Source of the DNA: Spirochaetales bacterium
GTDB taxonomy: Bacteria > Spirochaetota > Spirochaetia > DSM-27196 > SKKC01
Length of the DNA: 12,962 bases
Assembly: GCA_007126865.1 (NCBI GenBank)
Contig: SLAN01000316.1
Coordinates: 1 to 12,962 of the forward strand
Direction: 5' to 3'
Part shown: one piece after another, positions 1 to 6,754 of the stretch
How positions within the stretch are numbered: the stretch's first letter is position 1
Layout of the letters: each line of letters begins with the position of its first letter
Position numbers and translations under genes: made by a program
The notes under the pieces: model-generated
Told to the model about the DNA's origin: nothing
The model's input: the letters and a program-made list of their open reading frames with translations, nothing else
The model's database searches: none

Positions 1-6
1 AACCTC

Positions 7-37
7 ATTGTACCGCTTGCTTTGCGCGAGCTGTCAA
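7..37 (-). promoter_or_regulatory. Possible divergent promoter for a gene left of the window
   Basis: On the - strand a perfect TTGACA -35 box (32-37) is followed after 19 bases by TACAAT (7-12), a 5/6 match to the -10 consensus. Both hexamers are good but the 19-base spacer is longer than the usual 16-18. Transcription would start near or beyond the left edge, so the gene it serves is not visible. If real, that gene is divergent from the DeoR-type regulator gene and could share its operator region. This is inference from hexamer matching only. Confidence 0.3.
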
Positions 38-50
38 CAAATGAGCATCT

Positions 51-110
51 CGAAAGGCAAAATGATCGTTTTTCGATCATTTCGAAAGCATGCTGCGCTT
101 TCGTTTTGCG
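51..110. promoter_or_regulatory. Candidate DeoR-type operator cluster upstream of the regulator gene
   Basis: Five copies of the pentamer TTTCG or its complement CGAAA occur here: 51-55 (-), 71-75 (+), 80-84 (+), 83-87 (-) and 99-103 (+). Two perfect inverted repeats are built on them. One has 9-base arms 60-68 and 74-82 around a T5 loop. The other has 7-base arms CGAAAGC (83-89) and GCTTTCG (97-103). DeoR-family repressors such as GlpR and AgaR are known to bind repeated TTTCG-like elements, so autoregulation of the downstream operon is a reasonable inference. Neither hairpin is followed by a U-run, so a terminator is unlikely. No convincing + strand promoter could be fixed. A -10 of TATGGT at 123-128 is the best candidate, with only a poor -35. 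Confidence 0.5.
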
Positions 111-157
111 CATCAGTCGAATTATGGTAGGCTGAAGACCATCCGTCGGGAGCTCGC

Positions 158-1798
158 ATGAAAAGAACGCGACAGAATCGCATTATCTCGGAGGTAAATC
201 GCCGCGGATCGATCTCTGTACGGGCGCTGAGTCGTCAGCTCGGGGTTTCGGAGGTGACTATCCGGCGCGATCTCCACGAGCTCGAGCAGGAAGGGGTCGT
301 TCGTCGCGCCTTCGGCGTCGCGCATGCCGGTGATCGATCGACACCCTTCCGGCCGGAGCAACCGGCCGGGGGTGAGCGGCACACCGTTTTCCGACCACAT
401 TTCTGGGTAGTGCGGTCACAGGAGCCCACCGCCTATCGAGTTTACCGTCCTCAAAACGATACGGAACAGCAGGAGTTGAACGGCTGGAACTACACGATGA
501 GAAGCGAGATCGCCGCCTACTATCAGGTCAATAACTACCGCGCGTCGTATGAGCTGTGTGATTTCGTTGCCGCTCTACTTCGAGAGCAAGCCCGCTCGAT
601 CGGTACCGTGCTGATTCTGAGCAGCGACGCGGAGTGCTTCGACGATCGGATAGCCGGATTCACGAGACGATTGCAGGAGGAGGACCGTGCGCCGGTACAG
701 AGCCACGTTATCTCCCGATGTCAGAGCGCGTCGGTTGTCTCCGATGCGCTGAAAACCTACCCGGATGTAGACGTTATCTATTCTGTTGATGAGAAGAGCA
801 CCATATCGCTTCTGGAGACGCTCACGGATGCCGATCTGTCGTCCGAGTTACCGCCGCTCGTGCTGTTCGGTATCTCGAACCGGCAGATACGCGAGGCGAT
901 CGCACATATCGAGCTGTTTCGCCCTACCGCGGGGGTAGAGGTGCCTCCGGTTCTTGCCGCAAAACGGATACTTTCGGGGGTGCGAACGCTCTCCGTGTCC
1001 GACTCGAGTAATGCCCTGAGAGAACCGCTCGATTATCGTATCGTTTCGGCAGCGGAACTCCAGTCGGAACAATTCGACGAGACGGAATCCCGAGTGAGTG
1101 TCCCCAGGGCGGCGAATCCGCTGTCGGTGGCGCACGTAAGCGATGATACCGTAGAACCCGAGTGGTCGGCACAGGTGGAGCAGGCAGTCGCACGGCTTGC
1201 TCCGGCGGCGAATATCCATCTTCGTATGTTCGACCGATCGAGGATACAAGCGAGACAGATCGAAGAGGCACGTCGTCAGATCGCCGAGCGGGCGTTCCGG
1301 CTGGTGGAGCCGCACAAGGTCATTCTCATGAGCGACGGGGCGATCACCGAAGCGCTTGCCGATCTGCTCGCCGGAAGCAGTATCGAGACGACGGTGATCA
1401 CGAACTCGACGCGCGTTTTTGCGAAGCTGTCGACGAATCCGTCGATTCATCTGATTTCAACCGGGGGCGAGCTTCGCCCACCGTACTCGGGGTTAGTAGG
1501 CTGGATCGCCGAAGGTGCGGTAAGCGAGCTGCGGGCGGATAATCTGATGCTTGAACCGGCATCGATATCCGCGGACTACAAACTTTGCTGTGACAATATT
1601 GCCGAGTCTCCGATGTTACAGGCGATGATCCGGGCAGCTCGACGCATTACCGTCCTCTGCGATTGCTCGCGCTTCAACGTCGGGGCGGCGACCCAGATCG
1701 GTGGCATCGAGGTCGCAACCACACTGGTGACCGACGCGGCGACCCCGGCGGCGGTACGTCTGAATATCCGGGAACGCGGTGTAGAGGTTGTCACCTGA
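158..1798 (+). CDS. Composite transcriptional regulator: DeoR HTH, LacI/PBP-like segment, DeoR effector domain
   Basis: This 546-residue protein is about twice the usual DeoR length (250-260). Residues 6-55 are a DeoR-type winged helix-turn-helix with the recognition stretch GVSEVTIRRDLHELEQEGVV. Residues 125-275 resemble the sensor of LacI-type regulators: NNYRASYELCDFVAALL aligns with the DN-x-x-g region, DDRIAGFTRRL with R-x-x-Gf, YPDVDVIYSVDE with the pDaif-x-nD strand, and a closing VPPVLAAKRIL. Only about 65 residues separate the HTH from this piece, so the N-lobe looks shortened. After a polar linker (about 280-360), residues 367-546 are a DeoR effector domain, with MSDGAITEALADLL in place of the usual DSGTT loop, TNS (415-417), STGG (434-437) and CDCSRF (501-506). 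The start has GGGAG five bases upstream. It lies 12 bases before the GH32 gene and probably controls that operon, likely with a sugar or sugar phosphate effector. The domain order is unusual. Confidence 0.85.
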   Translation: MKRTRQNRIISEVNRRGSISVRALSRQLGVSEVTIRRDLHELEQEGVVRRAFGVAHAGDRSTPFRPEQPAGGERHTVFRPHFWVVRSQEPTAYRVYRPQNDTEQQELNGWNYTMRSEIAAYYQVNNYRASYELCDFVAALLREQARSIGTVLILSSDAECFDDRIAGFTRRLQEEDRAPVQSHVISRCQSASVVSDALKTYPDVDVIYSVDEKSTISLLETLTDADLSSELPPLVLFGISNRQIREAIAHIELFRPTAGVEVPPVLAAKRILSGVRTLSVSDSSNALREPLDYRIVSAAELQSEQFDETESRVSVPRAANPLSVAHVSDDTVEPEWSAQVEQAVARLAPAANIHLRMFDRSRIQARQIEEARRQIAERAFRLVEPHKVILMSDGAITEALADLLAGSSIETTVITNSTRVFAKLSTNPSIHLISTGGELRPPYSGLVGWIAEGAVSELRADNLMLEPASISADYKLCCDNIAESPMLQAMIRAARRITVLCDCSRFNVGAATQIGGIEVATTLVTDAATPAAVRLNIRERGVEVVT

Positions 1799-1810
1799 AC
1801 GGAGCCTATT

Positions 1811-3274
1811 ATGAACGACTTCCTGAAGCGGGCCTTTGAAGAGCAGCCGACCCTTTCCGCGATCGATGCACTGCGGCGTGCCGCACGAGCCGTACCCGAC
1901 GACCCGACCCGCCCCGCGTACCATTTTCTCCCCCCGGCAAACTGGATGAACGATCCCAACGGCCCGATCTACCACGACGGGTACTACCATCTGTTCTATC
2001 AACACAATCCATACTCGGACTCGTGGGGGAGCATTCACTGGGGCCACGCGCGCAGCTCCGACCTCGTCCACTGGGAGCACCTGCCAATCGCGCTCTCCCC
2101 TTCCGTTGAACGCGGCGAAGCGTGTTGCTACTCAGGCACGAGTGTGATTCGGGCCGACGGCACGCCGGTCATCTTCTATACGAAGGTGGGACCGGAGGGT
2201 GCCGCGCAGCCGTTCGAGCAGTGGATGGCGGTCGGAGACCGGCAGCTGCTCGAGTGGGAGAAGATCGAACAGAATCCGGTGTTGAGCCGCGAGACGCATG
2301 GTGGCCCGCCCATTCTCGACGACTGGCGCGATCCGTTCGTATTCGAGCACGGAGGAGATACCTATATGGTGCTCGGCGCGGTTATAGACTCGCCGCCGGA
2401 GGAGCGTGCGGCGGTGTTGCTCTATCGGGCGCGTGACGAGCGGTTGCTGGAGTGGGATTATCAATCAGTAGTGCTCTCCAGCCCGAAATACGAGCGTGAG
2501 TTTCTCGAGTGTCCGAACTTCTTCCGGCTCGGCGATAAGTGGCTTCTGTTCGTCTCGCCGTACCACCCGGTCGAGTATTATGTCGGCGATTTCGACCCGG
2601 CGGAGGGACAATTCACTCCGGAGCGAAAGGGAAGGGTAGACCACAGCATCGACTTCTACGCGAGCAACGCCTTCCTGACTCCGGATGGCCGGCGTATCGT
2701 TCTCGGATGGATTCGCGGTTTTCGGAAAGGGCGTGGATGGAATGGTTGTCTCTCGTTACCCCGGGAGGTCGAGCTCAGCGACGACAACGCGCTCGTACAG
2801 CGCCCGGTCCGCGAGCTCGAGGCGCTGCGTGACACGGTATTCGAGCTTGAACCGATTAGCCTGCAGAGCGAGGTATACCGGGTGGCGGAGGTGCGCGGTA
2901 AGCAGCTCGAAATCATAGTACGGATACGGTCGCGGTCGGCCGGTCGGTTCGGAATTCGGGTGCGTATGGGGGAGAATGAAAGCGGCGGTGTCGAAATCGC
3001 CCTCGAGAGCGAAACGCTTATCGTGGACGGATTGAAGGTGTGCCTTCCGGCGGGAATCGAACATCAACAGGTGGACTTCCACCTGTTTCTGGACAACTCG
3101 GTACTGGAGCTGTTTGCGTGCGGCGGCAGAGTCGCGGTGACACGCACGATCTATCCGCCGGAGGACGCCGAAGATGTAGCGCTGTTCTGCGATGGTCGAG
3201 TAGAGGTCGAGCGCTTTCTTGCCTGGCAACTGAAGTCGGCGCCGGTCGGCGGGTTCCCTTCGCTGCGCGGTTAG
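1811..3274 (+). CDS. Glycoside hydrolase family 32 beta-fructosidase (sucrose-6-phosphate hydrolase / fructan hydrolase type)
   Basis: The 487-residue protein shows the GH32 signature motifs in order. WMNDPNG (45-51) carries the nucleophile Asp48. WRDP (172-175) carries the transition-state-stabilising Asp174. ECPNFF (233-238) carries the acid/base Glu233. DFYASNAF (281-288) and GWIRG (299-303) complete the five-bladed propeller. The C-terminal beta-sandwich runs from about 345 to 470 and ends with FHLFLDNSVLELF (423-435). Length matches bacterial intracellular invertases. There is no signal peptide, so it acts in the cytoplasm on an imported fructoside: sucrose, sucrose-6-phosphate, a short fructooligosaccharide or another beta-fructosyl conjugate. 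The substrate cannot be told from the motifs. GGAG at 1801-1804 sits six bases before the ATG. It follows the regulator by 12 bases and precedes the PLP enzyme by 14, so all are co-transcribed. No phosphotransferase or ABC importer for sugars is in the window. Confidence 0.93.
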   Translation: MNDFLKRAFEEQPTLSAIDALRRAARAVPDDPTRPAYHFLPPANWMNDPNGPIYHDGYYHLFYQHNPYSDSWGSIHWGHARSSDLVHWEHLPIALSPSVERGEACCYSGTSVIRADGTPVIFYTKVGPEGAAQPFEQWMAVGDRQLLEWEKIEQNPVLSRETHGGPPILDDWRDPFVFEHGGDTYMVLGAVIDSPPEERAAVLLYRARDERLLEWDYQSVVLSSPKYEREFLECPNFFRLGDKWLLFVSPYHPVEYYVGDFDPAEGQFTPERKGRVDHSIDFYASNAFLTPDGRRIVLGWIRGFRKGRGWNGCLSLPREVELSDDNALVQRPVRELEALRDTVFELEPISLQSEVYRVAEVRGKQLEIIVRIRSRSAGRFGIRVRMGENESGGVEIALESETLIVDGLKVCLPAGIEHQQVDFHLFLDNSVLELFACGGRVAVTRTIYPPEDAEDVALFCDGRVEVERFLAWQLKSAPVGGFPSLRG

Positions 3275-3288
3275 TCAGGAGGGATACG

Positions 3289-4449
3289 CTGTCGCTTTAC
3301 ACGCACGGCGATTTTCGCCCACCGTACAGCGGGATGTGGTACGAGGTGAATGGTATCGAGTCGCTGCCGTCGCCGGCGGTTCTGGTGTCGGCCGAGCGGG
3401 TTGCGGGGAATATCGAGGCGTGCATATCGCTTGCAGGCTCTCCGGAGCGCCTCCGTCCGCACGTGAAAACGCACAAGAGCTCGTCGATTATCCGACTGCA
3501 CCTCGATCGAGGGATAACCCGGTTCAAATGTGCCACCGTAGCCGAAGCGGCAATGGTCGCCTCGGCCGGAAGCCGCGACATACTGCTCGCTTATCAGCCG
3601 GTCGGACCGGCGGTCGATGCGTTGTGCGCGGTAGCGGTGCGATACCCGAACGCACGTTTTGCGTGTCTGGTTGACAACCGCTCCTCGCTCGAAGCAATCG
3701 AGCGCACTGGAGCTCGCATCGGCGTTCAGCTCTCCGTCTATATGGACCTCGACGTGGGAATGCATCGTACCGGTATCGAACCGGGAGATGCCGCCTGCGA
3801 ACTGTATCGGGCGGTGCACGATTCGGAAGTGCTTGACGCCGGGGGAATTCACGCCTACGACGGCCACATCCACGACAGCGATATCACAACACGCCGGGCG
3901 AATGCACGGAGGAGCAGGGAGCTCGCGTTCGCCCTGCGCGATCGTCTTCTATACGAAAAGATGTCGGTGCCGGAGATCGTGCTCGGTGGAACCCCGACCT
4001 TTCCGTGTCATGCCGCCGCGTATGAGGAGGGGGTGGCTCTCTCCCCGGGCACGTATGTATACCACGATTGGGGATACCAGACACACTATCCCGATCTTCC
4101 GTTCGATATGGCGGCCGTAGTATTCGGTCGCGTGATAAGCGTGCCGCGAGCCGGCCGATTTACCGTCGATATCGGAAGCAAAGCGATTGCCGCCGATCCG
4201 GAGCAGCCCCGAGGATTGCTGCTCAACATGCCGGAAGCGAAGGCCGGTGCCCAGAGCGAGGAGCACTGGGTGTTCACCGCCGGCGAAGAGCAAACGCCGT
4301 CGGTTGGTGCGCCGGTTTTCGTGTGGCCGCGGCACATCTGTCCAACGATCGCCCACCACGACGCGGTTGCCGTATGTGGAGCCGATGGCGAAATCGCGGA
4401 GTGGTGGAACACTGATGCACGAGGGAGGAGCAATCTTGCAGACACGTGA
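3289..4449 (+). CDS. PLP-dependent D-serine dehydratase / D-threonine aldolase-like protein (alanine racemase N-terminal fold)
   Basis: The 386-residue protein has the fold-type III PLP motif RPHVKTHKS, with Lys60 expected to bind PLP. Near the C terminus PRHICPT supplies a His349-x-Cys351 pair placed like the metal ligands of D-serine dehydratase; D-threonine aldolases more often have His-x-Asp. GGIHAYDGHIHD (185-196) and VLGGTPTFPCH (231-241) are typical of the family. It should cleave or dehydrate a D-beta-hydroxyamino acid. Start choice is unusual: AGGAGG (3277-3282) lies exactly six bases before CTG at 3289, and no ATG, GTG or TTG exists in frame until ATG 3334. That ATG would give a 371-residue protein beginning MWYEV, which resembles remembered relatives but lacks a Shine-Dalgarno sequence. 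The function class is firm; substrate and start are not. The ridA-like gene overlaps its end by 14 bases. Confidence 0.87.
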   Translation: MSLYTHGDFRPPYSGMWYEVNGIESLPSPAVLVSAERVAGNIEACISLAGSPERLRPHVKTHKSSSIIRLHLDRGITRFKCATVAEAAMVASAGSRDILLAYQPVGPAVDALCAVAVRYPNARFACLVDNRSSLEAIERTGARIGVQLSVYMDLDVGMHRTGIEPGDAACELYRAVHDSEVLDAGGIHAYDGHIHDSDITTRRANARRSRELAFALRDRLLYEKMSVPEIVLGGTPTFPCHAAAYEEGVALSPGTYVYHDWGYQTHYPDLPFDMAAVVFGRVISVPRAGRFTVDIGSKAIAADPEQPRGLLLNMPEAKAGAQSEEHWVFTAGEEQTPSVGAPVFVWPRHICPTIAHHDAVAVCGADGEIAEWWNTDARGRSNLADT

Positions 4450-4897
4450 AGAAGCCCTGGAGGCACGCGGATATTCGATCGACGATGTTCCGAAGCCGAA
4501 CGATGTTTTTGCAGCCGTCGTAGAACATGGCGGTGTTGCCTATCTGTCCGGAATCGTTCCGATCTCCGGCGGACATGTAGTCAGCCGGGGGAAGGTACCG
4601 TCGGAGGTACCGCTGGATGACGCAATCGAGGCGGCCGAGCTCTGCGCTGCGAACCTGCTTCGAGTCTTCGCGCGCGATATCGGTCCCTTGAGCCGAATAC
4701 GGCGTGTGATCAAGGTGACGGGGTATGTCAACTGCGACCCCGACTTCACGGAGGCGCACCAGGTAATTCACGGCGCCTCACGTCTGCTTGTCGATGTTCT
4801 CGGCGAGGCGGGCCGACACGCACGCGCAGCGCTCGGAATGGCCGGACTTCCGCTTGGGGCGAGCGTGGAGGTCGAGATGCTCGTTGCCGTCGAATGA
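4436..4897 (+). CDS. RidA (YjgF/YER057c/UK114) family enamine/imine deaminase
   Basis: This 153-residue protein matches the longer RidA subfamily. It has VEHGGVAYLSGIVP (29-42), a central RVIKVTGYVNCDPDF (90-104), and the C-terminal signature GRHARAALGMAGLPLGASVE (126-145). Arg130 is placed where active RidA proteins keep the arginine that holds the carboxylate of 2-aminoacrylate-type substrates. Its job would be to hydrolyse reactive enamine/imine intermediates to 2-oxoacids and ammonia. That fits its position: the start overlaps the end of the upstream PLP enzyme by 14 bases, implying translational coupling. TTG at 4436 is preferred because GGGAGGAG ends at 4430, five bases upstream. ATG at 4415 is an in-frame alternative (seven residues longer) but has no good ribosome site. 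This is the last gene of the operon; the next gene is convergent after 38 bases. Confidence 0.92.
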   Translation: MQTREEALEARGYSIDDVPKPNDVFAAVVEHGGVAYLSGIVPISGGHVVSRGKVPSEVPLDDAIEAAELCAANLLRVFARDIGPLSRIRRVIKVTGYVNCDPDFTEAHQVIHGASRLLVDVLGEAGRHARAALGMAGLPLGASVEVEMLVAVE

Positions 4898-4935
4898 TCG
4901 CACCGATCTTCGATTCCGAAGTGAAGTCCGACGAA

Positions 4936-6558
4936 CTACACGGGGCGAAAGCTACCGGGGCTCTGCTCGTACACCGGCTGTCCGTTTACCACCGTCGCGG
5001 TTACTGCCGCCGATCTGAGTGCCGTGTCGTCGCCGCTGCGGTCGAGCTCCGTCGGGTCGTGTGAGAGAAAAACGAAATCGGCGGCCATGCCGGCTCCGAT
5101 GCTGCCTTTCCACTCCTCGGTGCCCTCCGCTCGCGCCGATCCGACCGTGTAGCATTCGATCGCTTCGCGAACCGTGATTCTCTCTGCGCCCGAACGGAGT
5201 ACTGCTCGCCGAATACCTTCAAGCGGCGCGAACGTTGCCTCCGCCGGCGAATCGGAGCCGAACGACAGCGGGGCTCCGGCGTCGAGGAGCGAACGGTAGG
5301 GGTAGGCGCGGGCGGCGCGCGCTGCTCCGAGTAACTGCTCGTCCTTCTCCGGTGTCGCAATCGCGTGCGGCTGTGCGGCCGCATGGACGCCGAGGCGTGC
5401 GAATCGTTCGATGTCCCGCGGGGAGACGAGCTGGCAGTGCTCGAGCCGATGCCGCAGCCGGGTGACCCGCGAAGTACGCTGCGAGAGACGCTCCACCGTA
5501 TCGAGGAACTGCCGAACCGCCCGGTCGCCGATCGCGTGAAACGCTCCTTGTCTGCCACGGAACGTTAAGCGCCTGAGAACCGCGAGGAGCGTGGAGTCGT
5601 CGAACATTCGAGTTCCGCTGTTCTCCGGGTCGTCGGCGTACGGTTCGAGCAGTGCCGCGGTTCGCGTGGAGAAGGCACCGTCGAGAAAGTTCTTAACGGG
5701 GCCGCGGCGGATGAATCGACGGTCGTAGCGGGCAAAGCGCATTCCGAGCGCCTCTCGGGGTGACCTCCCGAGCGACCAGCAGGTGACGCGGCACGGGAGG
5801 CGGTTGGCTCTGCGAAGTCGGGTAAGAGCGAACGCGGAACCCGCGTACCACGTGTTGTCGCCGACACCGGTGATACCGTGGCGTGCGAAGCTCTCGAGGC
5901 CCCGGAGCAACAGCTCTTCGGCGAGCTTCCGGTTGCGGTGGATCTCCTGCAGACGTCGCACATGGATCGGCCGGGAGGCTCCCTCGCGAAGAATTCCGGT
6001 CGGCTCTCCGTCGGAGTCGCGTTCGATGTGACCGTCGTGCGGATCCGGCGTACGGCGAGTTATCTCCAGTACGCGAAGCATGGCCGAATTGACGCACGCC
6101 CCGTGCCCGGAGAACTGGTAGAGCACGATCGGCCGGTCGATAGTGATCGCGTCGAGAACGCGGCGATGCGGCTCGGGCCAGAACGGGTAGTCCCAACCGT
6201 AGGCGCTGAGCGGAACGCCGGGCGGCAATTGCCGATCGAGCTCCCGGACCGTGCGCACTATTTCCGCTTCGGCCATGCCGTAGAGATGTGGCTGGCTCGC
6301 CTGATCGCCGGTGATGAGCGTGTGAACGTGATTGTCGATGAATCCGGGCAGTACGGTTGCCCCGCCGGCGTCGTGCACCGGTAACCGACTTCGACCGTCG
6401 CGGTCGACGGGGGCGTCGGCCGTGCCTGCGCGGCCGACCCACCGGATAGCCCCGTCGGCGATATGGAGCGAATCGGCGAGCGTATCGGCCGAGTAGCGCG
6501 GGTCGAGGATCGGTATCTGCGCATGATAGATTACGTACTCGCGAGGTGCTCGGCTCAC
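4936..6558 (-). CDS. YtcJ-type metal-dependent amidohydrolase (amidohydrolase family 3)
   Basis: The 540-residue protein has the layout of the YtcJ/AepA-like amidohydrolases. PGFIDNHVH (71-79) carries His77 and His79. VKNFLDGAFSTRTAALLEPY (288-307) carries Lys289. FHAIGDRAV (340-348), RLEHCQL (371-377) and FGSDSPAE (433-440) with Asp436 complete the metal site set. GSIGAGMAADFVFL (485-498) is the return to the small beta-sandwich subdomain. It would hydrolyse an amide or cyclic amide bond; the substrate is unknown, and members of this family are widely annotated only by fold. No signal peptide is seen, so it is probably cytoplasmic. The start is GTG (6556-6558), because AAGGAG (6565-6570 on the complement) lies six bases upstream; an ATG at 6624 would add 22 residues with no ribosome site. 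It runs convergently to the ridA operon with only 38 bases between stops. Confidence 0.88.
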   Translation of the reverse strand: MSRAPREYVIYHAQIPILDPRYSADTLADSLHIADGAIRWVGRAGTADAPVDRDGRSRLPVHDAGGATVLPGFIDNHVHTLITGDQASQPHLYGMAEAEIVRTVRELDRQLPPGVPLSAYGWDYPFWPEPHRRVLDAITIDRPIVLYQFSGHGACVNSAMLRVLEITRRTPDPHDGHIERDSDGEPTGILREGASRPIHVRRLQEIHRNRKLAEELLLRGLESFARHGITGVGDNTWYAGSAFALTRLRRANRLPCRVTCWSLGRSPREALGMRFARYDRRFIRRGPVKNFLDGAFSTRTAALLEPYADDPENSGTRMFDDSTLLAVLRRLTFRGRQGAFHAIGDRAVRQFLDTVERLSQRTSRVTRLRHRLEHCQLVSPRDIERFARLGVHAAAQPHAIATPEKDEQLLGAARAARAYPYRSLLDAGAPLSFGSDSPAEATFAPLEGIRRAVLRSGAERITVREAIECYTVGSARAEGTEEWKGSIGAGMAADFVFLSHDPTELDRSGDDTALRSAAVTATVVNGQPVYEQSPGSFRPV

Positions 6559-6617
6559 GGGGAACTCCTTGGTCTGTCGGCGATCGATTCCGCCAACGCT
6601 ACAGATCGAGTGCGTTT

Positions 6618-6646
6618 GTGACAAGCCGGGGTGTCGATACTGTCAA
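6618..6646 (-). promoter_or_regulatory. Possible promoter of the amidohydrolase gene
   Basis: On the - strand a perfect TTGACA (6641-6646) is followed after 17 bases by TGTCAC (6618-6623), a weak 3/6 match to TATAAT. The predicted transcription start near 6611 gives a leader of about 53 bases containing the AAGGAG ribosome site. The strength of the -35 box and the exact spacing are the only support. Confidence 0.33.
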
Positions 6647-6666
6647 GACTCGCTTGAAATGTCCCC

Positions 6667-6684
6667 TGGCGCGTCGACGCGCCA
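6667..6684. repeat. 18-bp perfect palindrome in the divergent intergenic region
   Basis: TGGCGCGTCGACGCGCCA reads identically on both strands, centred on GTCGAC, with no spacer. It sits between the amidohydrolase and OB-fold genes, just upstream of the possible amidohydrolase -35 box (6641-6646). A zero-loop palindrome with no T-run is unlike a terminator. A dimeric regulator site or a cruciform-forming element is possible. If the OB-fold gene used an upstream start it would lie inside that reading frame. Confidence 0.6.
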
Positions 6685-6754
6685 CGTGCGCTCGAAACGG
6701 TGCGGTGGCGCCGCTGAGGTGTTGATCTCCGGTCGCCTGCCCGGCAATCTGTAC

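Noticed and set aside
60..82. Hairpin with T5 loop as a terminator of an upstream gene
   Set aside because: The stem is AT-rich and not followed by a U-run; it fits an operator element better.
848..1450. Long - strand open frame (200 codons) inside the regulator gene
   Set aside because: It is antisense to a protein with clear DeoR domains, is Arg-rich with no recognisable fold, and reflects codon bias in GC-rich DNA. The same applies to frames at 3271-3873 (-), 5001-5558 (-) and 9726-10598 (-).
3040..3288. ATG 3040 as the start of the PLP enzyme
   Set aside because: It would overlap about 235 bases of the GH32 beta-sandwich domain and add unrelated Arg-rich sequence; the strong ribosome site is at 3277-3282.
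4908..4921. Hairpin CTTCG-ATTC-CGAAG between convergent stops as a terminator
   Set aside because: The stem is only five base pairs and no U-run follows on either strand.
6569..6754. Upstream extension of the OB-fold protein to ATG 6569
   Set aside because: It would add a Cys/Arg-rich stretch without family resemblance, overlap the amidohydrolase ribosome site and promoter, and lacks a Shine-Dalgarno sequence.
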